This document shows positions 43,446 to 51,253 of a stretch of 64,000 bases of DNA, in pieces. Location: the NCBI GenBank assembly GCA_025980465.1, contig JAICXJ010000013.1, positions 1-64,000 of the forward strand, written 5' to 3'. Each line of letters opens with the position of its first letter. Position 1 is the stretch's first letter. Position numbers and translations under genes: made by a program. The notes below the pieces were generated by a model. It was not told where the DNA came from. It ran no database searches and saw nothing but the letters and a program-made list of their open reading frames with translations. Source of the DNA: Frankiales bacterium (GTDB taxonomy: Bacteria; Actinomycetota; Actinomycetes; JAFAQI01).

Positions 43446-44756
43446 TCAGGCGTTGCGCAGTCTCCGGAGTAGGCCGAGTGAGAGCAGATTGGGCAGCCCG
43501 ATCACGAGCCACATCATCGCGTAACCGTGGGTGTGAGCGAGGAACCAGAACGAGCTGGCTCCGGTGACAGCTGCTCCGACGAGGACCGGCCCCAGCACGA
43601 CGCCGATGCCGCGGGAGAAGTCGACCAGGCCGGCGGCCGCGCCTTGGGCACTGTCCGGCGCCAAGGTGAATGCCAGTGCCTGCGGCAGCGTCATCAGGAT
43701 CGCGCCCGCGATCGCCCCGACCGGTAGCAGGACGAGCATCGGGGTGACGGTCCGCGCAAGCACTCCCAGCGACAGCACCGCGCCGTAGACCCCGGCCGAC
43801 CAGGCCATCACCGGGATGATGCCGAACCGGTCGGCGAGCCGGCCGGCGATCGGCGCGCCGACGATGTACGCAACGGCGACGACGGCGATCACTGCCGAGG
43901 CGAGTCGGCTCGACTGGCCGAGTCCCTTCGTGACGTAGAGCACGATGAAGACCTTCAGGCCGGCGAAGCTGAACTCCCACAGCGCATTCGCGGCGGAGAA
44001 CAACTGCAGCTTGCGGTTCTCCAGAAACAACTCTCGGGTCGACGTCCCCGACTCGTGGTCCGGCTCCCGGTCACCGCAGTGCTTCTGGAGCCGAAGCACC
44101 GGCTTCAGCGCGAGGGTGGCGGCTCCCAGCACAGCGGCGCCGACCACGAAGGGGAGCGCAGTCCACACCGAGAGCAGCAGGCCGCCGGTGACAAGCGCGA
44201 TCCCGAGACCGGCACCACGCAGCAGGGCTTGACTCGCCTGGGCGCGGGCGAGCATCCGCTTCGGCAGCAGGTCGGCGTAGATCGCGCGGTACGGCGGGTA
44301 ATACAGGTAGTACCCCACGAAGAACACCAGCACGGTGAGGCCGCCGAGCTGCACGTCTGGGGCGAACGGCAGCAGCGCGAGGCCCCCACCGCACAGCGGC
44401 GCACCCACAAAGACGAACGGCATCCGGCGCCCGGACGGGGTGGAGGACGGAAGGCGGTCTGACAGCGCACCGGAGATCAGCGGGATGACCAGAGCGAAGG
44501 CGCCCTCGCCCCCGATCAGTGCGCCGACCTTGGCGGGCGAATGGGTGAGCGACAGCAGGATGGTGGGGCCGTAGGTCGTGAGGACCGTGATCGCGAAGGC
44601 CAGGCCGAAGGTCGGCAGGCCGAGCGTCAGCAGTAGCGGTCGGGCGTCGTGGGAGCTGGTTTGCTCAGTGGGAAGCTCGAGTCGAAACCGACCCGCTCGC
44701 CGGCCGGCTGGAAATGTCGGGGCCGCGGGCTCCGATGCCGTGGTCCCAGACGTCAC
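43446..44756 (-). CDS. MFS transporter (SLC45/GPH-like)
   Basis: A 436-residue transporter with 12 predicted helices. GALIGGEGAFALVIPLISGALSDRL and SGRRMPFVFVGAP between helices 2-3 and GAPIAGRLADRFG in the second half are MFS motif A-like sequences. Substrate unknown; sugar-type relatives exist. The gene precedes cfa by 74 bases in the same direction, and a palindromic operator-like site lies 11 bases before its GTG start. Confidence 0.82.
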   Translation of the reverse strand: MTSGTTASEPAAPTFPAGRRAGRFRLELPTEQTSSHDARPLLLTLGLPTFGLAFAITVLTTYGPTILLSLTHSPAKVGALIGGEGAFALVIPLISGALSDRLPSSTPSGRRMPFVFVGAPLCGGGLALLPFAPDVQLGGLTVLVFFVGYYLYYPPYRAIYADLLPKRMLARAQASQALLRGAGLGIALVTGGLLLSVWTALPFVVGAAVLGAATLALKPVLRLQKHCGDREPDHESGTSTRELFLENRKLQLFSAANALWEFSFAGLKVFIVLYVTKGLGQSSRLASAVIAVVAVAYIVGAPIAGRLADRFGIIPVMAWSAGVYGAVLSLGVLARTVTPMLVLLPVGAIAGAILMTLPQALAFTLAPDSAQGAAAGLVDFSRGIGVVLGPVLVGAAVTGASSFWFLAHTHGYAMMWLVIGLPNLLSLGLLRRLRNA

Positions 44757-44766
44757 CTCTCAATTA

Positions 44767-44788
44767 TTTCTGAGCGGACGATCAGAAA
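44767..44788 (-). promoter_or_regulatory. Operator-like palindrome before the MFS-cfa-DUF1295 genes
   Basis: TTTCTGA-N8-TCAGAAA is a perfect inverted repeat with 7-bp arms, 22 bases in all. It stands in an AT-richer 87-base gap between the dehydratase and the MFS gene, 11 bases upstream of the MFS GTG, where it would cover the promoter. The size fits a TetR- or GntR-type dimer site. No regulator gene is adjacent. Confidence 0.6.
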
Positions 44789-44843
44789 CCGTTTGGCGGC
44801 CGGCCCGGCGCGCCCGCGCGCCTCGGAGATCCGCTTCGGCGGC

Positions 44844-45332
44844 CTAGCTGGCTCCTGCCGCGGTGCCGCGGGAGACCACGACGTTGATCGCGTCGCAGAT
44901 CGGCTCGCCATCGGTCGTGCGAATCTCCTGTCGCAACTTCATCAACTCGTTCGCGCCCGCGTCTCGAATCTCCTCGATGACCGTCGACGCCGTGAGTACG
45001 TCACCGGGGCGCGCGGGTCGGTGGTGGGTGAAGTGCTGCTCACCGTGTACGACGAGCGCGTAGTTGAGGCCGAGCCCCTCGTCACCGATCGGGCCGCCGC
45101 CTCGAAGCGCCATGCCGATCGTGGTGAGGAAGGTGGGCGGTGCGACGACATCGGGATGGCCGGCGGCTTGCGCGGCGGCCTTGTCGCGGTAGATCGGGTT
45201 CGGGTCGCCGATCGCGTCGGCGAACTGGCGAATGTGCTCGCGCCCGACCTCAAAGGTTCCTTCCGCGTCGTACCTGCGACCGATGTAATCGCGGTTGAGG
45301 GGCACCGCATCCTCCCAATGTCCAGGCAGCAT
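44844..45332 (-). CDS. HadA-like single-hotdog dehydratase (MaoC N-terminal type)
   Basis: A 162-residue hotdog-fold protein (YIGRRYDAEGTFEVGREHIRQFADAIGD, HPDVVAPPTFLT) similar to the mycobacterial (3R)-hydroxyacyl-ACP dehydratase subunit HadA and to FAS1-like dehydratases. In HadAB the catalytic Asp-His pair is on HadB; this protein shows no D-x4-H hydratase motif, so it likely needs a partner, which is not adjacent. It is divergent from the hydrolase gene and upstream of the MFS-cfa group. Confidence 0.8.
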   Translation of the reverse strand: MLPGHWEDAVPLNRDYIGRRYDAEGTFEVGREHIRQFADAIGDPNPIYRDKAAAQAAGHPDVVAPPTFLTTIGMALRGGGPIGDEGLGLNYALVVHGEQHFTHHRPARPGDVLTASTVIEEIRDAGANELMKLRQEIRTTDGEPICDAINVVVSRGTAAGAS

Positions 45333-45401
45333 TTCGAACGGCGGTCAGGAAACTCGAATGACCGTATACCGTGCCAGGAACGAGATCTGAAAAGGGGTCA
45401 G

Positions 45402-46613
45402 ATGGCGGTCGCGGCAGCAGCTGAAGGCCTCGGGGAGGCGCCGAGCCGGCCCCCGAGTGCTGCTGTGCTGCGCCCGTGGTGGCTGGAACTCGCAAGCGTG
45501 CTTCCCCGGTCGGTCAGGTTCGCCGCTCGCGCCAGCCGGGCGAGCGCCGAGACCCCTGGGCTGGCACCGAACCCGCTGACGTGGGCGACGGTCGCCGTCG
45601 ATGAGCTGACGCTGTCGACCGCCTATCTCATGAGTCGTCGTACGGCGGAGGCGATGACCGATGACCGGCTCGGAGAGGCGGTCGAGGCGCTGGAGCTGCT
45701 CACCGCCGCCGGTGTGGCGAGCGACCCGGTCCGCTGGCATCCCGACCCGCCCCCGATGGCCGCGACCCGGCTCAGCCAACGTCGCGGCTTCGAACAGCTG
45801 TCCTTCGCGAGCGGATACCAGCCGCCGGTCGAGGTGCCCGGGATGCGGCGCTGGTGCGACGTCGAGATCAACCAGCGGGGCCACGCGTTCCTGTTGCGTC
45901 ACGGCGACCGGCCGCGGCCGTGGCTGATCGTCCTCCACGGCCATCGGATGGGGGAGCCTCGTGACCTGCGGCTGCTCGCGAGCCACCGGATGCACCGCGA
46001 GCTGGGAGTTGACGTGGCGCATCTCGTGCTCCCGATGCACGGCCCCCGGGGGCGCGGCGGTGCGCCGATGTTCCCCGGTGTGGATCCGATCGCGAACCTG
46101 CTCGGGATGGCGCAGTCGGTGTCCGACGCCCGTTCGCTTCTCGGCTGGATCCGGGAGCGGAGCGAGTTGCCGGTCGCAGCCTTCGGCATCTCCCTCGGTG
46201 GTCACGTCGCGTCGCTGTTCGCATCGTTGGCCGGCGGGCTGTCGGCCGTTGTTGCCGGCGTACCGACCGCGGACGTCGCGACCATGCTCGGTGCGACAAT
46301 GCGCGCCCGCTGGGGTCAGCAGGCTGTTATTGACAGTCACGTTCTCGACCCGGCGCCGTTGGCGCTGAGCCGAATCGTTTCACCGCTGTCATTCGCGCCG
46401 CGGGTCGATCACGACCGGCGCTTCCTCTACGCCGCAGTCGGCGACCGGCTCGTCACCGCCGGCCAGGCGGTCTCGCTGTGGGAACACTGGGAGCGCCCGA
46501 CCATCTTGTGGCTGCAGGGCGCCCACATCCTCAACAACGGTCTCGCGAGCCGCCGCTTTGTCGCGTCGTCACTGGTCTCTGCCGGGGTAGGACAACTCCA
46601 GTGCGACAGCTGA
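45402..46613 (+). CDS. Alpha/beta-hydrolase coupled to wax ester synthase
   Basis: A 403-residue protein. The first 170 residues are helical and contain no known motif; the second part is an alpha/beta-hydrolase with LIVLHGHRMGE, the nucleophile elbow AFGISLGGHVASL, and a late QGAHI with a candidate His. AAAGGGG lies six bases before the ATG at 45402. Its end overlaps the start of the wax ester synthase gene by 13 bases, so the two are translated together. Lipase, thioesterase or acyl-donor processing would fit. Confidence 0.8.
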   Translation: MAVAAAAEGLGEAPSRPPSAAVLRPWWLELASVLPRSVRFAARASRASAETPGLAPNPLTWATVAVDELTLSTAYLMSRRTAEAMTDDRLGEAVEALELLTAAGVASDPVRWHPDPPPMAATRLSQRRGFEQLSFASGYQPPVEVPGMRRWCDVEINQRGHAFLLRHGDRPRPWLIVLHGHRMGEPRDLRLLASHRMHRELGVDVAHLVLPMHGPRGRGGAPMFPGVDPIANLLGMAQSVSDARSLLGWIRERSELPVAAFGISLGGHVASLFASLAGGLSAVVAGVPTADVATMLGATMRARWGQQAVIDSHVLDPAPLALSRIVSPLSFAPRVDHDRRFLYAAVGDRLVTAGQAVSLWEHWERPTILWLQGAHILNNGLASRRFVASSLVSAGVGQLQCDS

Positions 46614-48007
46614 GCGGAGTCGACGCCTTACACGTGCTGGAGGAGACGGCCGGCCAGCACATGCACACGATCAAGATCGCGATCCTCGGTCCGCGCGACG
46701 GTCAGCCGGTGCCGGCCGAGGAGATTCGGCGATGGGCCCGCGAACGGCTGCCGCTGCTCCCGCCGATGCGCTGGCAGGTCCTCAAGATCCCGATGGGATT
46801 GGGCCGGCCGGTCTTCGTCGACACCGGAGGCTTTGATGTCGACCGACACGTGTTCGTGGAACGGCTGCCTACGCCGGGCGGCGAGGCGCAGTTCGAGGAG
46901 GTCGTCTCGCGAATCGCGAGCATCCAGATCCAGCGGGACCGGCCGTTGTGGGAGTTGACGATCGTCGAGGGTCTTGAAGCCGGCCGGGTAGGCCTGATCT
47001 TCAAGATCCACCACTCGATCATGGACGGCACGGCGAGTGTGCGGTTCTTGGAGATCGCATTCGACGGCGAGGAGGAGATGCCGTTCGACCGGGTGCCGCC
47101 GCCGGAGCCGATGCCCACCCGTGGCCAGCTCGCGCGCTTCGCGCTGCGAGGCCAGGGCCGGCAGTATCGCCAGCTGCCGGCGGTCGTCCGCCGCTCGCTG
47201 GTCGCGGGCCGGGACAACCGGGCCCGTAAGGCCTCCGGTGCGCCGTCGGTGGTCAATCCGTTGTCGGGACCCTCAACCCGCTTCAACCTGCTGCCGCGGC
47301 CGGAACGGGTGTACGTCGACGTCACGTTGCCGTTCGCGCAGATCCAACAACTGAGAAGTATCACCGGCGCGACGATCAACGAGGTGTTCGTGACGCTGTG
47401 CGGCGGGGCGATCCGCAGATACCTCGCAGCGCGCGACGAGACCCCGCAACGTGGCCTGACCTGCGCCCTTCCGGTGTCACTGCGCCGCCCAGAGGAGATC
47501 GACGACTTCGGTAATCGGACGTCGTACTGGTACGTCGCGCTCGGCACCGAGATCGAGGATCCGATGCAGCGCCTGCGGTTCGTCAAGGACAGCCTCGATG
47601 CAGCGAAGGAGTGGGCGCGAGGCGACACCGAACTGTTCGCGGTGTGGCAGGACTACTACCTGCTGTTCGGCAAGATGACCCTGAAGATGCTCAGTGTCTT
47701 GGAGCGGGTCGCGAAGCGTCCGGCGTTCAACGCCGTTGTGTCGAACGTCAGGGGGCCCAGGCCGCTGTCGTTGCTCGGCGCGCCGGTCGTTGCGGTCCGG
47801 TCGATGGGTCCGATCACGCGGACGCTCGGACTGAACATGACGGCGTGGAGTTACGGCGAGACCTTCTCGATCGGGCTGCAGTCATGCCGCGACTTCATGC
47901 CTGACCTGCGCCAGCTTGGCGACTGCCTGCGGGAGGAGCTCAGTGCCTTCGAGCGGGGAGCGTCACGTGCCGCGGCGGAAAAGCAGGACGCCGCTAAGTC
48001 CGGCTAG
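46601..48007 (+). CDS. Wax ester synthase/diacylglycerol acyltransferase (WS/DGAT)
   Basis: A 468-residue WS/DGAT enzyme that esterifies diacylglycerol or a fatty alcohol with acyl-CoA, forming storage lipid. The catalytic HHxxxDG motif is intact at residues 137-143 (HHSIMDG). The N-terminal LSGVDALHVLEE and the C-terminal NVRGPRPLSLLGAPV are typical. The GTG at 46601 overlaps the hydrolase end. This supports triacylglycerol or wax accumulation in the organism. Confidence 0.93.
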   Translation: MRQLSGVDALHVLEETAGQHMHTIKIAILGPRDGQPVPAEEIRRWARERLPLLPPMRWQVLKIPMGLGRPVFVDTGGFDVDRHVFVERLPTPGGEAQFEEVVSRIASIQIQRDRPLWELTIVEGLEAGRVGLIFKIHHSIMDGTASVRFLEIAFDGEEEMPFDRVPPPEPMPTRGQLARFALRGQGRQYRQLPAVVRRSLVAGRDNRARKASGAPSVVNPLSGPSTRFNLLPRPERVYVDVTLPFAQIQQLRSITGATINEVFVTLCGGAIRRYLAARDETPQRGLTCALPVSLRRPEEIDDFGNRTSYWYVALGTEIEDPMQRLRFVKDSLDAAKEWARGDTELFAVWQDYYLLFGKMTLKMLSVLERVAKRPAFNAVVSNVRGPRPLSLLGAPVVAVRSMGPITRTLGLNMTAWSYGETFSIGLQSCRDFMPDLRQLGDCLREELSAFERGASRAAAEKQDAAKSG

Positions 48008-48020
48008 TGGCCTCGTCGCG

Positions 48021-48320
48021 CTAGCCCTGCTCCGGCACCATCACGGGGTGGTTGGCGACTCGCGTGAGCAGCCGGTGAAACGCGCTCAAGTGCTCGGGCG
48101 GAAGCACATGCGACGGCCCCACGTATCCGGCAGCGCGGGCATGGGTCAGGCAGAAGATCGAGGTCGCCGGCTCGACCGGAGGAGCAATCTCCCCGCGCAA
48201 GTTTGCGCGGACTTCGACGACTTCCCCGAAATCGTCACAGCCGACCGCTCCACATCGCCCTCGATCGGTCAGTGGGACGTCGGCCGGGTACAGGTGCCAG
48301 GTGGGCGGACGGCGGTACAT
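48021..48320 (-). CDS. Hypothetical protein with Cys/His residues
   Basis: A 99-residue reading frame that I do not recognise. It contains CGAVGC near residue 23 and a later CLTHARAAG, which could bind metal. It has no signal peptide or membrane helix. Support is moderate: it fills the gap between the convergent wax ester synthase and the following membrane protein gene, but there is no clear ribosome site before the ATG. Confidence 0.45.
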   Translation of the reverse strand: MYRRPPTWHLYPADVPLTDRGRCGAVGCDDFGEVVEVRANLRGEIAPPVEPATSIFCLTHARAAGYVGPSHVLPPEHLSAFHRLLTRVANHPVMVPEQG

Positions 48321-48357
48321 AGCCGCTTTGTTCCCAGTTATGCCGAAGTGATTCGCC

Positions 48358-48864
48358 TCAGGCGAGCGGCTGTGTCATCGCGGTAAGCGCGATCAGCGGG
48401 GTGACAAGTGCGCCGAGGGCCACCGCGAGGACGACGTGGTAGGTGACGAAGGCGCCGTGGCTCATCCCGTGGGTGGCGGCCAGCGCGGTAGCAAGCACGA
48501 GCGGTGGCGCCAGTATCGCGAAGGTGACGGCGGCGAACCGAAGTCCCCGGCGGCCGGCGCCGCTCACTGCGAACCGCGACAGCCGGCCGAGCGCCGCCGG
48601 GTCGAGCCGGGGCAGCTGCCGGTTGGCCTGCTCGCGCCTGATCGCCGCCGACACCGTGAGGCAGGTGATGAGCGGCAGCGTGATCAGGATTCCCATCGCA
48701 TCGCTGGTGACGCTGGGGTGAACGGCGCTGATCCCCCAGGTCGGCACGTGATGCTGACCGCGAGCCTCGAACAGCCCGATCGCGAGGTTGAGGGCGGTGT
48801 TGATCACCGCGGTCGCAAGCAGCCCGTTGAGCAGGACCCAGCGCCGCTGCTCGGCTGTGATCAT
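48358..48864 (-). CDS. Four-helix membrane protein of unknown function
   Basis: A 168-residue protein with four hydrophobic segments (about 10-30, 57-75, 107-130 and 138-160) and a polar loop between the second and third. No family recognised. It is followed 37 bases later by the Cys/His protein gene and preceded by the acyl-CoA dehydrogenase gene, 46 bases away. Whether it belongs to the steroid locus is unclear. Confidence 0.6.
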   Translation of the reverse strand: MITAEQRRWVLLNGLLATAVINTALNLAIGLFEARGQHHVPTWGISAVHPSVTSDAMGILITLPLITCLTVSAAIRREQANRQLPRLDPAALGRLSRFAVSGAGRRGLRFAAVTFAILAPPLVLATALAATHGMSHGAFVTYHVVLAVALGALVTPLIALTAMTQPLA

Positions 48865-48910
48865 CCGCCGAGAATGGCATGTGGCGCGCGTCGGCGCGCC
48901 CGAGGTCCGG

Positions 48911-50005
48911 TTAGGCGAGCACCACGGCGTCGCCGGCCTCGGGGCGAGACACGAGCGCCTCGCCGAGCTCGGCCAGAAGCGCTGAGGCGCCGCCGGTCAG
49001 CAGCTCGATCTGCTTGCCCCACAGGAAGTAGCGGTGCACCGGGTAGGTGATGTCGGCACCCATCCCGCCGTGCAGGTGCTGGGTGAGGTGCACGCAGTGC
49101 TGGCCCGCCTCGGCGGCCCACCAGGCCGCGGTCAGCACCTCGAGCAGCGCGGCGGACCCGCCGCCGCTGTTGTCGAGCTTCCAGGCGGCCTGGCGGGCAG
49201 CGGCGCGGATGGCGGTGCTGTCGAGGTAGGCGTCGGCCGCCTTCAGTGCCACGCCCTGGAATGTCGACAGCGGCTTGTCGAACTGCTCGCGGGCCGAGGT
49301 GTACGACGCGGTGAGCCGCACCGCGCCGTCGGTCACGCCGGCCGCAGTAGCGGCGAGAAGGGTGAGCCAGCGCTGGCGCAACCACTCGGCGGCTCCGTCG
49401 CCGCCCAGCGGCTCGGCCGCGACGCCGTTCAGCTGTAGGTCGAGGGCGACGGCGCGGGACGTCGTGATACCTCGTTCGGCCGTGACCGCGGGCGAGGCCG
49501 GGTCGATCAGGTAGAGCCGCCCGCCGTACGGGACGAGCAACAGGGTGGCGACGTGCGCCCAGGGCACGCCGATCAGGTTGCCGCTCACGGTCGGGGGATC
49601 ACCGTCGGTGCGCAGATCGGCAACGGACTGCGGCGGTGCGATTGCAGCCAGTACCGACCCGTCGGCGAGACCGGGAAGCCACCGGGCCGTCTGCTCCACG
49701 GTTCCGTGCTCGGCAATCACCATGCCGGTCAGGGCGGTCGTGATGAGCGGAACCGGAGCGACGACCTTGCCGAGCTGCTCGCACACCAGAGCGAGCTCGG
49801 TGATCCCGAACCCGAGACCGCCGGCCGCTTCCGGCATCGCAACGCCGAGCAGACCTGCGTCGCCGAGCGCGGTCCACAGATCGGGATCGAAACCGTCGGC
49901 CGTCTCCTCCGCCTTCGTCACCTGCTCGGGGGAGCCGTTACGACCGAAGACGTCGGCGGCCAGACCGGAAAGATCGCGTTGGGTCTCGGACAGGTTGGAG
50001 ATCAT
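48911..50005 (-). CDS. Acyl-CoA dehydrogenase, ChsE1/FadE28-like subunit
   Basis: A 364-residue, somewhat short acyl-CoA dehydrogenase. The AMPEAAGGLGFGITELALVCEQLG and QHLHGGMGADITYPVHRYFLWGKQ regions are family hallmarks, but the central FAD-contacting loops are shorter than in the partner. It overlaps the 400-residue dehydrogenase upstream by four bases. Steroid side-chain dehydrogenases (ChsE1-ChsE2) are alpha2beta2 heterotetramers of just such a short/long pair. The neighbouring ChsH/Ltp2 genes make dehydrogenation of a three-carbon steroid side-chain CoA ester the best guess. Confidence 0.82.
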   Translation of the reverse strand: MISNLSETQRDLSGLAADVFGRNGSPEQVTKAEETADGFDPDLWTALGDAGLLGVAMPEAAGGLGFGITELALVCEQLGKVVAPVPLITTALTGMVIAEHGTVEQTARWLPGLADGSVLAAIAPPQSVADLRTDGDPPTVSGNLIGVPWAHVATLLLVPYGGRLYLIDPASPAVTAERGITTSRAVALDLQLNGVAAEPLGGDGAAEWLRQRWLTLLAATAAGVTDGAVRLTASYTSAREQFDKPLSTFQGVALKAADAYLDSTAIRAAARQAAWKLDNSGGGSAALLEVLTAAWWAAEAGQHCVHLTQHLHGGMGADITYPVHRYFLWGKQIELLTGGASALLAELGEALVSRPEAGDAVVLA

Positions 50006-51204
50006 CGGGCCCGCCTCGCCATCTTCAGCCCGGCGGCCGCGACGATCTCGCGCTGGATCTCGTTGACCCCGCCCCCGAAGGTGTTGATCTGGGCGCTGCG
50101 ACCGGCCCGTTCGACCGCACCGCGCAGCGCGGCGCTCGGTGCGCCGCTGCGCATCCATCCCGCAGCGCCGAGGATGGCGAGCAGCTTGCGATACACGAGG
50201 ACATGCGTCTCGGTGCCGTAGAACTTCGCCACCGAGGCGTCCTGTGGCTGGAGCCGCTCCTCGTTGACCGCCTCGACCAGCTGCCAGTTGATCAGCTTCA
50301 TCGCCTCGAGCCGCGCATAGCATTCGGCCAGGTCGGCGCGGACCCACGGCAGGTCAATGACTTTCGTCGTCGTACCCGCAGCCTCGTGCTCGGCCGCCCA
50401 TTCCCGGACCTCGCCCCACAGCCGCCACGCCAGCCCGCCGAGAGCGGCCAGGCCGACCCGCTCGTGGTTGAGCTGGGTCGTGATCATCCGCCAGCCACCA
50501 CCGCGCTCGCCCACCAGACTCGTCGCCGGGACGTGCACGTCGTCGTAGTACGTCGTGGTGGTGACGATGTCGCCGACGGTGACGATCGGGGTGTAGCGGA
50601 ATCCGGACGAGGACGTCGGCACCATGATGATCGAGAGTCCGGCGTGCTTCGGCGCCTCGGGTTCGGTACGGCAGGCGAGCCAGATGAAGTCGGCCTGGTT
50701 GGCGCCGGAGGTGAACACCTTCTGTCCGTTGATGACCCACTCGTCGCCGTCGATGCGCGCCGAGGTGCGCAGCGAGGCGAGGTCGGTGCCCGCCGAGGGC
50801 TCGGTGTAGCCGATCGCGACGTTGATCTCGCCGGCGAGGATGCCGGGCAGGTACGCCGCCTTCTGCTCCTCGGTGCCGAAGCGCATGATCGTCGGGCCGA
50901 CGGTGTTGATCGTGACGAACGGGAACGGCACGCCCGCGCGCTGGATCTCGTCGAAGACGATGTACTGCTCGATCGGCGAGCGGCCCTGGCCGCCGTACTC
51001 GGTGGGCCAGCCGAACCCGAGCCAGCCGTCCTTGCCGAGCCGGCGGATCGCCTCGCGGAACGCGGCCGCGTTCTCGCCGGGCGCCGCTAGCGCGGCCACG
51101 CTCTCGGCCCCCGCCTCGTCGACTCCAGAGCTGTCGAAGGTGGCGAAGTACTCGCGCAGCTCGCGCCGCAGCGCGACTTCCTCTTTGGTGTCCTCGAACC
51201 GCAT
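50002..51204 (-). CDS. Acyl-CoA dehydrogenase, ChsE2/FadE29-like subunit
   Basis: A 400-residue dehydrogenase with full FAD loops (AIGYTEPSAGTDLASLRTSA, VINGQKVFTSGANQADF) and the C-terminal INTFGGGVNEIQREIVA. Together with the overlapping shorter subunit it should form the heteromeric enzyme that oxidises the C22 side-chain CoA thioester. The ATG at 51204 has no ribosome site, and TAATGT stands ten bases upstream, so its leader is very short. It is divergent from the ChsH fusion gene across 49 bases. Confidence 0.86.
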   Translation of the reverse strand: MRFEDTKEEVALRRELREYFATFDSSGVDEAGAESVAALAAPGENAAAFREAIRRLGKDGWLGFGWPTEYGGQGRSPIEQYIVFDEIQRAGVPFPFVTINTVGPTIMRFGTEEQKAAYLPGILAGEINVAIGYTEPSAGTDLASLRTSARIDGDEWVINGQKVFTSGANQADFIWLACRTEPEAPKHAGLSIIMVPTSSSGFRYTPIVTVGDIVTTTTYYDDVHVPATSLVGERGGGWRMITTQLNHERVGLAALGGLAWRLWGEVREWAAEHEAAGTTTKVIDLPWVRADLAECYARLEAMKLINWQLVEAVNEERLQPQDASVAKFYGTETHVLVYRKLLAILGAAGWMRSGAPSAALRGAVERAGRSAQINTFGGGVNEIQREIVAAAGLKMARRAR

Positions 51205-51253
51205 TGTGATAGATACATTACTCGATGACACGGAATTATCTAGAGGTGGCTGA
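51205..51253. promoter_or_regulatory. Divergent promoter region of the steroid side-chain locus
   Basis: Only 49 bases separate the two divergent start codons, and the stretch is conspicuously AT-rich (GATAGATACATTACTCGATG, then GGAATTATCTAG). Outward-facing -10-like hexamers (TAATGT on minus, ATTATC on plus) must overlap. I do not see the KstR (AAC-N2-GTT core) or KstR2 (CAAG-N2-CTTG core) operators known from mycobacterial steroid genes. Confidence 0.55.

Noticed and set aside
48002-48026. Terminator between the wax ester synthase and the 99-residue gene
   Set aside because: GGCTAG/CTAGCC is only 6 bp with a 13-base loop, too weak to list as a feature.
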